Part shown: positions 17,558 through 25,955 of the stretch, piece after piece
How positions within the stretch are numbered: position 1 is the first letter of the stretch
How the letters are laid out: each line of letters opens with the position of its first letter
NCBI GenBank assembly: GCA_002315285.1
Contig: DCGR01000032.1
Location: forward strand, 1 to 42,560
Reading direction: 5' to 3'
Source of the DNA: Bacteroides sp. UBA1773
GTDB lineage: Bacteria > Bacteroidota > Bacteroidia > Bacteroidales > Bacteroidaceae
Length of the DNA stretch: 42,560 bases
Position numbers and translations under genes: made by a program
Notes under the pieces: generated by a model
Told to the model about the DNA's origin: nothing
Seen by the model: the letters and a program-made list of their open reading frames with translations, nothing else
Databases searched by the model: none

Positions 17558-20500
17558 ATGGCAAATATTATCAAAAATTATGTTTTCTTCACGGAGAACG
17601 GGATAAAGGAGGCTGTACGGAAAGAAGCACGTTCTGCTTTGAATGACATCGAGACAGAAACGGTAATGGCGAGTGTGGGTGGAGGAACGATAGATTTTGG
17701 ACAAGGAGGCAAGTTCAAGGTAAGTAAGATTACCTACGACAAGAGGATATATTACCCAGGCGAGGTTCATGTCACCTTGACGTCGGAAGGTTCAGGCGTG
17801 GGGATAAAGTCATTGCGGGAGAATGTGAAGAAAGCATTATTGGGAGGCAAGAGGATAAGCCTGGTGGGTACGAAGAAGGCGAATGCGGAGAATACGCTCA
17901 AGGGCGATTTGGTGTATGTCGCCAAGCACTATTGTGTGCTGAGCCTGTCATTCAACACGCAGGAGAAGGAAAGTGTTGTCATCCATGCATTCAGTCCGGA
18001 CAAAAAGCTCACTTACGACAAGTATTGCAATGTATATACGGGCAAGAAGTTTGGCGGTGAGATTCTGAATGGGGAGTTGGGCAAGGATTCCAATAAAAAT
18101 GATGGTATTTTCAAGGAGTACGGCATTCCGTTCACGTATAAGGTGGATTATCTGCAACGCCTGAGGAGTGGCAAGGATGAGCTCCGCCAGCCTTATCTGG
18201 TGCAGTACAACGAGTCGTTCTACGATTTCATATGCCGCGTGGCCAATCGCTGCGGCGAATATCTGTATTATGAGAACGGTGAGTTGGTTTTGGGACTGCC
18301 AACCCTTAATGTCAAGGCCATCGATGTGACCCCAATCATTTACGATTGTCCGGAGATCGACGTTGAAGTTGACAAGGCGATAATCACGAAAAACTTTTAT
18401 TGTGACTATACGAAAAAGAATAGCGACAGCGCGAAAGGCAACTATTACAATAGTGAGGTCACTGGTGACGAATATTTCCGCAAGACGACAGACAGCGACA
18501 AAAAAAGCTATACAGACATAATTGGTTGGTGGGTGCTGTTCAGTAGTCTGGCAAGTGGTTTGCAAGGTAATGACCTGTCGGATTTCATCAGCCGGACAGT
18601 GACTGATGCTGGTTCGAATTTAGCCAATGCAGGCATCGTGTGGAGGTCTGTAAAGGACTTTTATAAGAAATATTACATAAACCAAACACCTGATTTTACG
18701 GAAGTAGAGGGGAAAGTGATAAGCTTGTTGAGTGATTTCTATCATGAATGTGCCAAGGATGAGGAAAAGGCTACACGCAACATGACGAAGCTCGACTTTC
18801 AGGCCAATCTGTCATCCATCATGCTTGGCAATGTCGTAACGATTTGTGACAGTAATCATGTGGTGACTCGTTTGCATGGCTATTATGACGATACAAAGGG
18901 GAAGCTGGACAACCATAACTATGCCGAGGTCATCCCTTTCAACAAGTCAGGGAAGGCTGTTCCTCCTGTAGGTCGTGTGCCCCACATCCTGAAGTCATCG
19001 CCTCAGGAAGCCAGAGTGGAAAAGACCGATGACCCCTTGTATTTGGGTCGGGTGCGGATTGCCTATCTTTGGCAATACAAAAAAGAGGAGGAAGAAAGGG
19101 ATAAAGACGGAAAGACAAAAAAGGTACAGAAATTTGCGCTAAGTCCTTGGATACGTATGTCCGTGCCTTTTGCGGGAGGATTGGGCGGCATGGTGATGAC
19201 CCCTGAGAAAGATAGTCATGTGATGGTGAATTACGTTGACAACAATATAGAACGGCCATACATTGACGGTGCGTTGTACTATGCAGGCCAGAAGCCACCG
19301 ACAGGTAGCGTCGAGCTCAAGGACAAGTTTTTCCGCCCTGCGGCCAACCGCCGTGTCATTGCCTCGTCGAGTGGTCACAGCATCTCATTTATCGACGACA
19401 AGGGAATCGCTGCTTTCACAACTGGTCTGATTCCTCCTGTGGGACAAATATTTGCACTTGTGAAAGGAGCCAAGATGAAGTATGACGAAGAAAAGATTCA
19501 GTCGGGTGAAAAGAAACCTTTGGACATCGAAGACCCACAGTTTTCAGGTGGAATGGTTCTCCGCGATTCGAACGACATATACAACATTTCCCTATCAACA
19601 GTCGGCAGGAGCATATCCATCAGCAGCCCATTTGGGAAGGTGGATGTCAATGCGTTTACGGGCATCACGATCAATGCACCCAATGGCGATGTGAAGATAG
19701 TGGGCAAGAACATCAGCCTCGAGGCTGGCAACAACATTAGCCTTGTGGCAGGCAAGAACATTCGGCCCAAGGACCAGGGAAACAGTGAAACGGTGGGCAG
19801 TACGCTTGGTTCGATTGTGGGTGGTATCGTGGGTCAGATACTGGTAGGGCAGTCGAAGAATTTCTTGGGATTCGACCCGACGAAGGTGGCCGACGTGTCG
19901 TTCTTGCGTTGCTTATGGGAGGTGTTGTTGCGACCCGTGGAGGGGACGCTGTCCATCAAGTCGAATCGGAATGTTACCATGGCGGCAGGAAAGGGTGTGC
20001 CAATGATTCCTACGACTTTGATGTCAGACAAGAAAATTGGTTTGGGGGATAGTGGGGAAAAAGCGAGTGACTTTACGAATGCGGCAAAGGAAGAAGAGCC
20101 GTATAGGGCAATACAAGATAGAATAGTACAGGTCGTCAAAGCAATAAATGACTTTTATGCAGCGATTGATGCTTGTATAAGTTATATTAGGACCAATATC
20201 GAAACTCTTTGGGATATGAAGCAGCAATTGCAATGGGACTCTTTAAAAGGAAAAGACAAGGCTTCTATAAACAACATCAATAACCTTGCAGAGACGTTGA
20301 AATATTGTTATGAAACTAGAGATAGGAACAATATAGACTTGGAAAAATCAGCTCTGGAGGATATAATAGTGGAAGATTATGTTATGATAGGGGTGAAAAC
20401 CGAATTTGAAAGACTGTGGATACAAATAGTGTGTCAAATAAAAAAACTCTTGGGTCTGGATAAGAATGTTTTAAAGGAAAGAATCAACGGGTGTCTCGTT

Positions 20501-21088
20501 GGCAAAGAAATAGCTTTGGATGAGGGCTGGGTTATATTTTCAAAGGATATCTCAACAAGTGATGGCCGGGAATATTTGGTGGAACATGACATTGCAGCGA
20601 TAAAAACACAGACAGCAGAAGACAAGAAGTTGCTTACGAGATTGGTAAGTGTTGCCATATTGAAGAGATACAATGACTTGATAACGATGGATGAAACTAA
20701 ATACACTACTGGTCAATCAACTGAAGAGAATTGGACCGCTTTCAAAAATAGCATTAAGCTAAAAGAAAAGGGCCATGTCGCTGGGTCTGCTACTTCTGGT
20801 GGATTACGTGCATTTGGAAAGTCATTTGCGAAAGCGACTTTGCCGGTTTTGTTGGGTATCGGAGAAGTGGATGATGATGGAGCGAAGGCATTTGGCAGCA
20901 TTAAAAAACTATTGAACACCGACGGATGCGCTGGCCCGCGTGCTGTTTGGGATGTGGTGACCAATGGCAACATATTGATTTCTACCGATGAACAGCACAC
21001 TTTTAAACTGAATGCAAGTGGAAATGGGTGGGAACCTGTGACAAATGCCGGATTAGATTCCTTGAAAAACTATTTGGCCAGTTTGTGA
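17558..21088 (+). CDS. tssI: VgrG/TssI spike protein with long C-terminal extension
   Basis: A 1176-residue trimeric spike. Residues 1-~470 are the gp27-like part (PYLVQYNESFYDFICRVA and GEYLYYENGELVLGLP are characteristic). Residues ~470-650 are the gp5-like OB-fold (LGRVRIAYLWQY, SPWIRMSVPFAGG, NNIERPYIDGALYY). About 680-735 is a beta-helix with GxNISL repeats. Residues ~825-1075, encoded by visibly AT-richer DNA, form a mostly helical region with no motif I recognise. The last ~90 residues (GPRAVWDVVTNGNILISTDE) return to a beta-rich, spike-like character. The extension may be an effector or cargo-binding domain. The gene ends 34 bases before the spike companion. Confidence 0.88.
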   Translation: MANIIKNYVFFTENGIKEAVRKEARSALNDIETETVMASVGGGTIDFGQGGKFKVSKITYDKRIYYPGEVHVTLTSEGSGVGIKSLRENVKKALLGGKRISLVGTKKANAENTLKGDLVYVAKHYCVLSLSFNTQEKESVVIHAFSPDKKLTYDKYCNVYTGKKFGGEILNGELGKDSNKNDGIFKEYGIPFTYKVDYLQRLRSGKDELRQPYLVQYNESFYDFICRVANRCGEYLYYENGELVLGLPTLNVKAIDVTPIIYDCPEIDVEVDKAIITKNFYCDYTKKNSDSAKGNYYNSEVTGDEYFRKTTDSDKKSYTDIIGWWVLFSSLASGLQGNDLSDFISRTVTDAGSNLANAGIVWRSVKDFYKKYYINQTPDFTEVEGKVISLLSDFYHECAKDEEKATRNMTKLDFQANLSSIMLGNVVTICDSNHVVTRLHGYYDDTKGKLDNHNYAEVIPFNKSGKAVPPVGRVPHILKSSPQEARVEKTDDPLYLGRVRIAYLWQYKKEEEERDKDGKTKKVQKFALSPWIRMSVPFAGGLGGMVMTPEKDSHVMVNYVDNNIERPYIDGALYYAGQKPPTGSVELKDKFFRPAANRRVIASSSGHSISFIDDKGIAAFTTGLIPPVGQIFALVKGAKMKYDEEKIQSGEKKPLDIEDPQFSGGMVLRDSNDIYNISLSTVGRSISISSPFGKVDVNAFTGITINAPNGDVKIVGKNISLEAGNNISLVAGKNIRPKDQGNSETVGSTLGSIVGGIVGQILVGQSKNFLGFDPTKVADVSFLRCLWEVLLRPVEGTLSIKSNRNVTMAAGKGVPMIPTTLMSDKKIGLGDSGEKASDFTNAAKEEEPYRAIQDRIVQVVKAINDFYAAIDACISYIRTNIETLWDMKQQLQWDSLKGKDKASINNINNLAETLKYCYETRDRNNIDLEKSALEDIIVEDYVMIGVKTEFERLWIQIVCQIKKLLGLDKNVLKERINGCLVGKEIALDEGWVIFSKDISTSDGREYLVEHDIAAIKTQTAEDKKLLTRLVSVAILKRYNDLITMDETKYTTGQSTEENWTAFKNSIKLKEKGHVAGSATSGGLRAFGKSFAKATLPVLLGIGEVDDDGAKAFGSIKKLLNTDGCAGPRAVWDVVTNGNILISTDEQHTFKLNASGNGWEPVTNAGLDSLKNYLASL

Positions 21089-21122
21089 AGTAATAACGTG
21101 TTGTAAGTGCGATAATTTACCT

Positions 21123-22910
21123 ATGGCTTACATTCTTGATGATCTGAAGAAAGCACTGGAGGCTTTTGAAAACAGTGTGAAGAAGGACGTTGCGGAAATT
21201 CGCAAGCAAAAAAGCGAAGTGCAACGGCTAAAGGAGGAAATATACCACACGGTGAGTGGTGTGAAGTATGTGCGCGATGAACAATGCTTGATTCTTTCGG
21301 CACCGAAGGTGATTATTGGCAATGTGAACCGCAGTGGCGAGCTGATGGGAGCGGCTGGTGGCGGTGGAACAGTGGTGATACGAGGCAACCAGGTGAACTT
21401 GGAGGGAGTAGGAACTCCTGAAATGGGTGGAAGCATTGTGTCGAGGGCTGCCAGCATACGCAACATCGCTGTGGATCCTGGTATTGATGGTATGGAGAAT
21501 GTGGTGTGTGTGAATTCGGAAATCGTGAACCAGGCTCGTGCCATTGCCTTGAGGAGTAGTGATGCAACTGGGTCATTCGTGACAGAGATAGGTGCTGGTG
21601 GTGTTGGCATCGACATTCAGTCGGATACTCATGTGGTGGTGAGCGCTACTCCTTCAAACAAACTACAGACCGCTACCATTGATGAGCGTGTGAAGGGTTT
21701 GGAAAACAGCAGCAAGGACATTACGAAGAAGTCGGCCGATGCAAAAAAAACGGTGTTGAAAAACTTGGAAGACATTCAGAAACTTATCCAGAGCCAGGAT
21801 AAACTGAACGATACGGAAGAGCATCTGCGTACAAACCAACCCGAATTATCGGCTTTGGCTGATAAGTTCTTGGACCTGGAAAGGATGCTGTATGCTTCGT
21901 TGACCGATTATGTCAAGTTGCTTTCGTCTGAGGCAGAGCTTAATCGAAGGGCGCAGGATTTGAAGAAAACCAAGGAGAAACTCAGTAAGGCCAGTGCTGA
22001 TTTCGAGAAGAAAACGACCTATTCGCACATTTCTTTGCGCTCTGAATTTATGAGTATGGTCTCGACTGACGGGGATGGCAATCTTCGCCAGAATCCGGAA
22101 GCTGGGATGTATGTGCAGATGCCTCACATTGGAGTGATGGCACACGACAAGAAGGGTGAACTGATGAAAGACAGTACTCTGAATGTCAACCTGCAGAAGG
22201 TGGATATATCTACGGCATCGGCCAAAATCGACAATAAGGGTGAAAAAGGTGACATCCCAGCTTTGGGTGATGTGGTGATTACTTCCAAAAACGTTACTAT
22301 ACAGGCTATTGACAAGGAACTGAAAGACAAGAAAAGACAAGAGAAGGCTTTGACAAAGGATGGAACATTGTTTATCCGGGCTGAGAAGATGAAAATGGAG
22401 GCTACTGACACCGAGGGAAAGGCTACGGGCGAACTGGTGCTTAATGCCAAGAAAATTCAAGTGGCTGCCATGGATGTGGACAAGGAGAAGCGTACGGAGA
22501 AACAGTTGGCTGCTGGGTCGCAAATGGTGCTCATTTCGGAAAAGATGCTTGCTGGTAGCAAGGACAAGAAAAACAAGAGCAAATTGGTGCAGATTGCTTC
22601 CGACAAGGTAGGTGTAATGGGCAACAGTACTGCCGAAATGCAGCAGGGAGATGGAAAGGCTGTGCTTACGCTTGAAGGTGGGAACCTGACGGCAGGTAGC
22701 AGCAAAAATGCACTGAAGGGCGATACCACCATAGAAGGCAAGGCTGACATCAAGGGTGACACTACGGCTCCCAAGGGTGTGTTCAAGAATCTGGAAGCAT
22801 CGTCATCGTTCAAGTCGTCGAACATCACAGATGGTATTGCGGTACCTGCTCCCGCAACGCCTGGAAAGGCTTCGGCAAAGATGAAGGAGGAAGAAATAAA
22901 AAGCAATTAA
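21123..22910 (+). CDS. Beta-solenoid/coiled-coil protein, likely spike-associated
   Basis: A 595-residue protein with no family I recognise and no signal peptide. Order: an N-terminal coiled coil (1-45); beta-rich repeats (50-180) containing a Gly-rich AAGGGG turn and phrases such as LILSAPKVIIGNVN resembling the VgrG beta-helix; a long coiled coil (190-310); more beta repeats (370-560: VVITSKNVTIQA, LFIRAEKMKMEA, ELVLNAKKIQVAA); and a Lys-rich tail. The strand-turn periodicity resembles the VgrG solenoid. Its place between vgrG and the PAAR-like gene suggests a spike extension, cargo or effector carrier. Confidence 0.6.
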   Translation: MAYILDDLKKALEAFENSVKKDVAEIRKQKSEVQRLKEEIYHTVSGVKYVRDEQCLILSAPKVIIGNVNRSGELMGAAGGGGTVVIRGNQVNLEGVGTPEMGGSIVSRAASIRNIAVDPGIDGMENVVCVNSEIVNQARAIALRSSDATGSFVTEIGAGGVGIDIQSDTHVVVSATPSNKLQTATIDERVKGLENSSKDITKKSADAKKTVLKNLEDIQKLIQSQDKLNDTEEHLRTNQPELSALADKFLDLERMLYASLTDYVKLLSSEAELNRRAQDLKKTKEKLSKASADFEKKTTYSHISLRSEFMSMVSTDGDGNLRQNPEAGMYVQMPHIGVMAHDKKGELMKDSTLNVNLQKVDISTASAKIDNKGEKGDIPALGDVVITSKNVTIQAIDKELKDKKRQEKALTKDGTLFIRAEKMKMEATDTEGKATGELVLNAKKIQVAAMDVDKEKRTEKQLAAGSQMVLISEKMLAGSKDKKNKSKLVQIASDKVGVMGNSTAEMQQGDGKAVLTLEGGNLTAGSSKNALKGDTTIEGKADIKGDTTAPKGVFKNLEASSSFKSSNITDGIAVPAPATPGKASAKMKEEEIKSN

Positions 22911-22952
22911 TCAGATGAGGCAGCAAAGCCGGAATCATTAGGAATAGACACA

Positions 22953-23342
22953 ATGGGAAAATTCGTAACGGCGGGAGCAATGTTGCAGTGCTCGTTTGGA
23001 ATGGCACCTTCCAGTTTTATGGTGCCAGATCCTACTCGTCCCAAGGTACAAGGGAAACCTGTAGGCAATATCGGTGACAACAAACCAATGGTGAACATCA
23101 TGCCTTTCGGCATGTGCCAGAGTATGGCAAACCCTCAGGTGGCCGCTGCTACGGCTGCGGCGTGTGGTGTACTTACACCTATGCCTTGTGTGCCGGTGAT
23201 TGCCGCACCTTGGATGCCTGGGGGAAAGGAAATGATAAAGCATTTGCCGGCATTGCTCGACAATTGTAAATGTATGTGCAACTGGGCAGGCAATATTTCT
23301 GTAAGTTTTCCAGGCAATGTGTGTTTGGCAGAGGGGAAATAA
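22953..23342 (+). CDS. DUF4280 PAAR-like spike-tip protein
   Basis: A 129-residue protein of the DUF4280 PAAR-like family: VTAGAMLQCSFG at the N-terminus, NIGDNKPMVNIMPFGMC in the centre, PCVPVIAAPW and a final cysteine-containing strand (CKCMCNWAGNISV). Such proteins form the sharp tip on the VgrG trimer and probably bind a metal through the Cys/His residues. No extra toxin domain is fused, so effectors for this tip, if any, must be separate proteins or lie in the VgrG extension. It follows the solenoid gene by 42 bases. Confidence 0.85.
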   Translation: MGKFVTAGAMLQCSFGMAPSSFMVPDPTRPKVQGKPVGNIGDNKPMVNIMPFGMCQSMANPQVAAATAAACGVLTPMPCVPVIAAPWMPGGKEMIKHLPALLDNCKCMCNWAGNISVSFPGNVCLAEGK

Positions 23343-23375
23343 ACCAAGGATCATGTTGAGGAGGAGAAACAAAAA

Positions 23376-24077
23376 ATGAAAAGATCGATAGAAGTCGCAT
23401 TGATTGATGCGCAAAACAAAATGCTGGGACATGTCTCCAACATGTCGTATATGTTTTGCAATATTTGTGTCAAAGCCGACCCTTCATCGTTGCTGGGGGT
23501 GGAAATGAGTTACGGTGGCATGGACAAACGCATAGAGGATGTGGCCGATGTCATGGTGCATGAGGATGAGAACGAGAGGCATATGATGAATGTGTATCCG
23601 AAAAATTCAGCTTATTTTTCTTGTCTTTACCAAGGTATTACGGAGGCACATCCAGAAATCAAGATAACGCTTGAGACGGCTCCTGGTGCAGATGAAAAGG
23701 ACGGTCTTGATGCCAAATATCTGTTGCTTACGATGCCTGAGGTGGATAAGGATCGCAGGGATTTGGTGAACACTGCCATCAATGCGCTTCACACAGAATG
23801 CTCTGCGAAACTTGATGCTGAAAAGGTAAAGGCTACGGCAGAAGTGGGCAGTTGCACGGTGGGAAGCCCAGAAGAGGTTGTCAAAGAAGCGAAAGATAAG
23901 CTGCAGGAAATCTACGACACTTATGTCGAAATGATGGAAAAACTTTATAATGATAAAGTTCAAGAAGTAGAGGAGGCTTATAAATGCTATGTGGCTGGTA
24001 ATGTTGAAGGTGCACCTATAAAGCGAGATGAGCAGAGTGGACAGAGCATGAACATGGATGGACTGTTTGACAAATGA
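23376..24077 (+). CDS. Ribosome-recycling-factor-like protein of unknown function
   Basis: A 233-residue cytosolic protein that aligns by eye along the length of RRF. Residues 39-47 (LLGVEMSYG) match the RRF LLDGIxVxYYG block. Residues 50-120 would be the small beta domain. LLLTMPEVDKDRRDLV (116-131) matches the invariant RRF segment before the long helices (IPPLTEERRKxLxK). Residues 131-205 fit the last two helices of the three-helix domain (KDKLQEIYDTYVEMMEKL). The arginine-rich patch RRF uses to grip rRNA (R-NxRRDA) is absent (about 141-155), so a role in ribosome recycling is unlikely. It could be an adaptor, chaperone, effector or conjugation target. Its stop overlaps the E1 start (ATGA). 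Confidence 0.55.
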   Translation: MKRSIEVALIDAQNKMLGHVSNMSYMFCNICVKADPSSLLGVEMSYGGMDKRIEDVADVMVHEDENERHMMNVYPKNSAYFSCLYQGITEAHPEIKITLETAPGADEKDGLDAKYLLLTMPEVDKDRRDLVNTAINALHTECSAKLDAEKVKATAEVGSCTVGSPEEVVKEAKDKLQEIYDTYVEMMEKLYNDKVQEVEEAYKCYVAGNVEGAPIKRDEQSGQSMNMDGLFDK

Positions 24078-25123
24078 ATATTGATGCGGATAGGCTGCGT
24101 GAGGCACGTGTGATGGTGGTGGGATGTGGAGCATTGGGCAATGAGGTTCTTAAAAATCTTGTGTTGCTTGGTGTGGAACATGTTGTGGTGGTAGATTTCG
24201 ACGTGGTGGAACAGGGCAATCTGACACGGAGTGTTTTGTTCAGATGTAGCGATGTGGGCAAGCCCAAGGTGGGTGTGGTGAAGGATGCGCTGAAGGAAAT
24301 CAATGCCAATGTTGACGTAACGACTATTTTTGGTGATATAGCCTACGATGTGGGGCTGGCGCTGGTGAGACAGATGGATGTGATAATGGGGTGTGTTGAC
24401 AGCCGGTGGGCGCGCTATTGCATTCAGCGTCTTTGTACAAGAGTGGGAAAGACTTGGATTGATGGGGGAATCATTGGTATGGAGGGAACGATGAGGGTGT
24501 TTGTGCCTAAAGTGAATTGTTATGCTTGTAGTTTAGGTACGGAGGGAATGGATGAATTGCGCCGACGAGTACCTTGCGCTGGTGTGATACGTCAGACGGA
24601 GGCTGCGGGTCATGCTCCTACCACATCGGTGGCTGCAAGCGTGATAGGAGCCTGGCAGGTGGCGGAGGCGTTGAAGGTAATAGCTGGTGTGGAGGTAGAA
24701 AAGAGGATGTGTTACTACGACGGCGATAACCTGAATGTGCAAAAGGCCGTGTTTGAAGCATGGGACGATGACTGTGCGTTACATGAGGAGTGGACTCCTA
24801 TTGAGCCTGCCAAAGAATGTTCGTTGGCTTGGTTGTTGGGACTTGGCGTTGTGGTGCTTGACGACGCTTTTGTGGATTATGTGGTGAATAGAGAAACGGG
24901 CGAGAGGACGGAAGTGATGCTACCGGCACATCGGGTGGCCGACTTTGTGAAACGGCACACACAACTTTCGATTGTGCCGATGCCAAAATTATATCAGCAT
25001 GAATATATGGAGGTGGATTCGTCGTTTCCTTATCCGATGCTGTCGTTAGAGGAACTGGGTATTCCGGCACATGATATTGTGAAAATAAAGACATCGACAG
25101 GTTATAGGTACGTGGAATTATGA
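24074..25123 (+). CDS. E1-like (ThiF/MoeB/UBA) ubiquitin-like-protein activating enzyme
   Basis: A 349-residue adenylating enzyme. The nucleotide site is GCGALG (residues 17-22). VVDFDVVEQGNLTR (39-52) carries the acidic residues and Arg typical of E1s, and CVDSRWAR (107-114) the Mg-binding Asp. One CxxC pair is present (Cys149, Cys152); the usual second CxxC is not visible. Cys168, ahead of PTTSVAASVIGAWQ, is a candidate thioester cysteine. About 105 extra C-terminal residues end in LSLEELGIPAHDI, which looks like a small beta-grasp domain comparable to the E2-recruiting UFD of E1s. It should activate the Ubl encoded at 29380. It overlaps both neighbours by 4 bases. Confidence 0.85.
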   Translation: MNIDADRLREARVMVVGCGALGNEVLKNLVLLGVEHVVVVDFDVVEQGNLTRSVLFRCSDVGKPKVGVVKDALKEINANVDVTTIFGDIAYDVGLALVRQMDVIMGCVDSRWARYCIQRLCTRVGKTWIDGGIIGMEGTMRVFVPKVNCYACSLGTEGMDELRRRVPCAGVIRQTEAAGHAPTTSVAASVIGAWQVAEALKVIAGVEVEKRMCYYDGDNLNVQKAVFEAWDDDCALHEEWTPIEPAKECSLAWLLGLGVVVLDDAFVDYVVNRETGERTEVMLPAHRVADFVKRHTQLSIVPMPKLYQHEYMEVDSSFPYPMLSLEELGIPAHDIVKIKTSTGYRYVEL

Positions 25124-25947
25124 CATTCGACAGCGAAAAGAAGAGTGTGAACACGAAAAAGATGGACAGGCATGAGATAAATGCGGAATTGTTGCTAAAC
25201 CATTTGTATCCTGAACTGGAGGATAAGTGGCTGGCCTATCAAAAGAGTACATTTAGCAGAAACTATGCGCCTGATGTGCTCTTCATCCACCCGGAGCGTG
25301 CAAAGGTGTCGCTTTCGCGTGGTGGTTTCGTGCATCACCTGCCACCTTTGTTTCTGAGTGTGGAGGATGAGTTAAAGGGTTACGACCGTTTCAGAAGAAA
25401 GCGAAAGAATGAATTCAAACAGCGTTATGAACACTTGTATGAACGGATACAGACGTTGACAGAAGCTTTTCTGCCTATTGACTCGCTGATGTTCAGACAG
25501 AGGTTGAAGCGCGAGCGTGTGGTGGCAGGCCTGTTGGCAGAAAAACTTGACTTCATATTGAAGACTTATTATGAGTTTGATTTAGAAGCGGAACAGGATG
25601 AGTTGGTGCGTGAGGTGGCGGTATTGTTGCCTTATGTAGCCAAACTTCGAGGAAACTTGCCGTTTGTGAAGTCATTGCTAAACGTTGTTACAGGCTATCC
25701 AGTAATGATGCATTTGTCCGCGTATAATGAGGTGGACAACACGCGTTTCTGGATGCAAAAGGTGCATTACGACATTTGTGTGAATGGTCTGACGACTGTC
25801 GCATACGTTGATTTGATGAAACGCTGGGAACGAATGGTGGAGTTCGTATATAGTTGGTTCATTCCTTTTGACTACCTGTTTGAGGTGGGGATCAAGGGTG
25901 AGTCGGATGAAGGGGGAATAATGAATTATAATATTAAGGTCATATAA
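25120..25947 (+). CDS. tssG: TssG-like baseplate protein
   Basis: A 275-residue cytosolic protein with the TssG layout of the Bacteroidetes T6SS: an amphipathic N-terminus, a conserved stretch around LFIHPERAKVSLSRGG, a helix-rich middle (FLPIDSLMFRQRLKRERVVAGLLAE as adjoining blocks), and LPFVKSLLNVVTGYPV near the end. TssG forms the baseplate wedge with TssF and TssE. Its start overlaps the E1 stop by 4 bases (ATGA), so E1 and TssG are probably translated together. Assignment rests on overall resemblance plus the neighbouring TssK, TssE and TssF. Confidence 0.75.
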   Translation: MTFDSEKKSVNTKKMDRHEINAELLLNHLYPELEDKWLAYQKSTFSRNYAPDVLFIHPERAKVSLSRGGFVHHLPPLFLSVEDELKGYDRFRRKRKNEFKQRYEHLYERIQTLTEAFLPIDSLMFRQRLKRERVVAGLLAEKLDFILKTYYEFDLEAEQDELVREVAVLLPYVAKLRGNLPFVKSLLNVVTGYPVMMHLSAYNEVDNTRFWMQKVHYDICVNGLTTVAYVDLMKRWERMVEFVYSWFIPFDYLFEVGIKGESDEGGIMNYNIKVI

Positions 25948-25955
25948 TTGTAGGT

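Noticed and set aside
24074..25123. E1-like gene as an ordinary ThiF/MoeB cofactor-biosynthesis enzyme
   Set aside because: No thiamine or molybdopterin genes are nearby, an E2 and RING are present, and the C-terminal extension is atypical for those enzymes.
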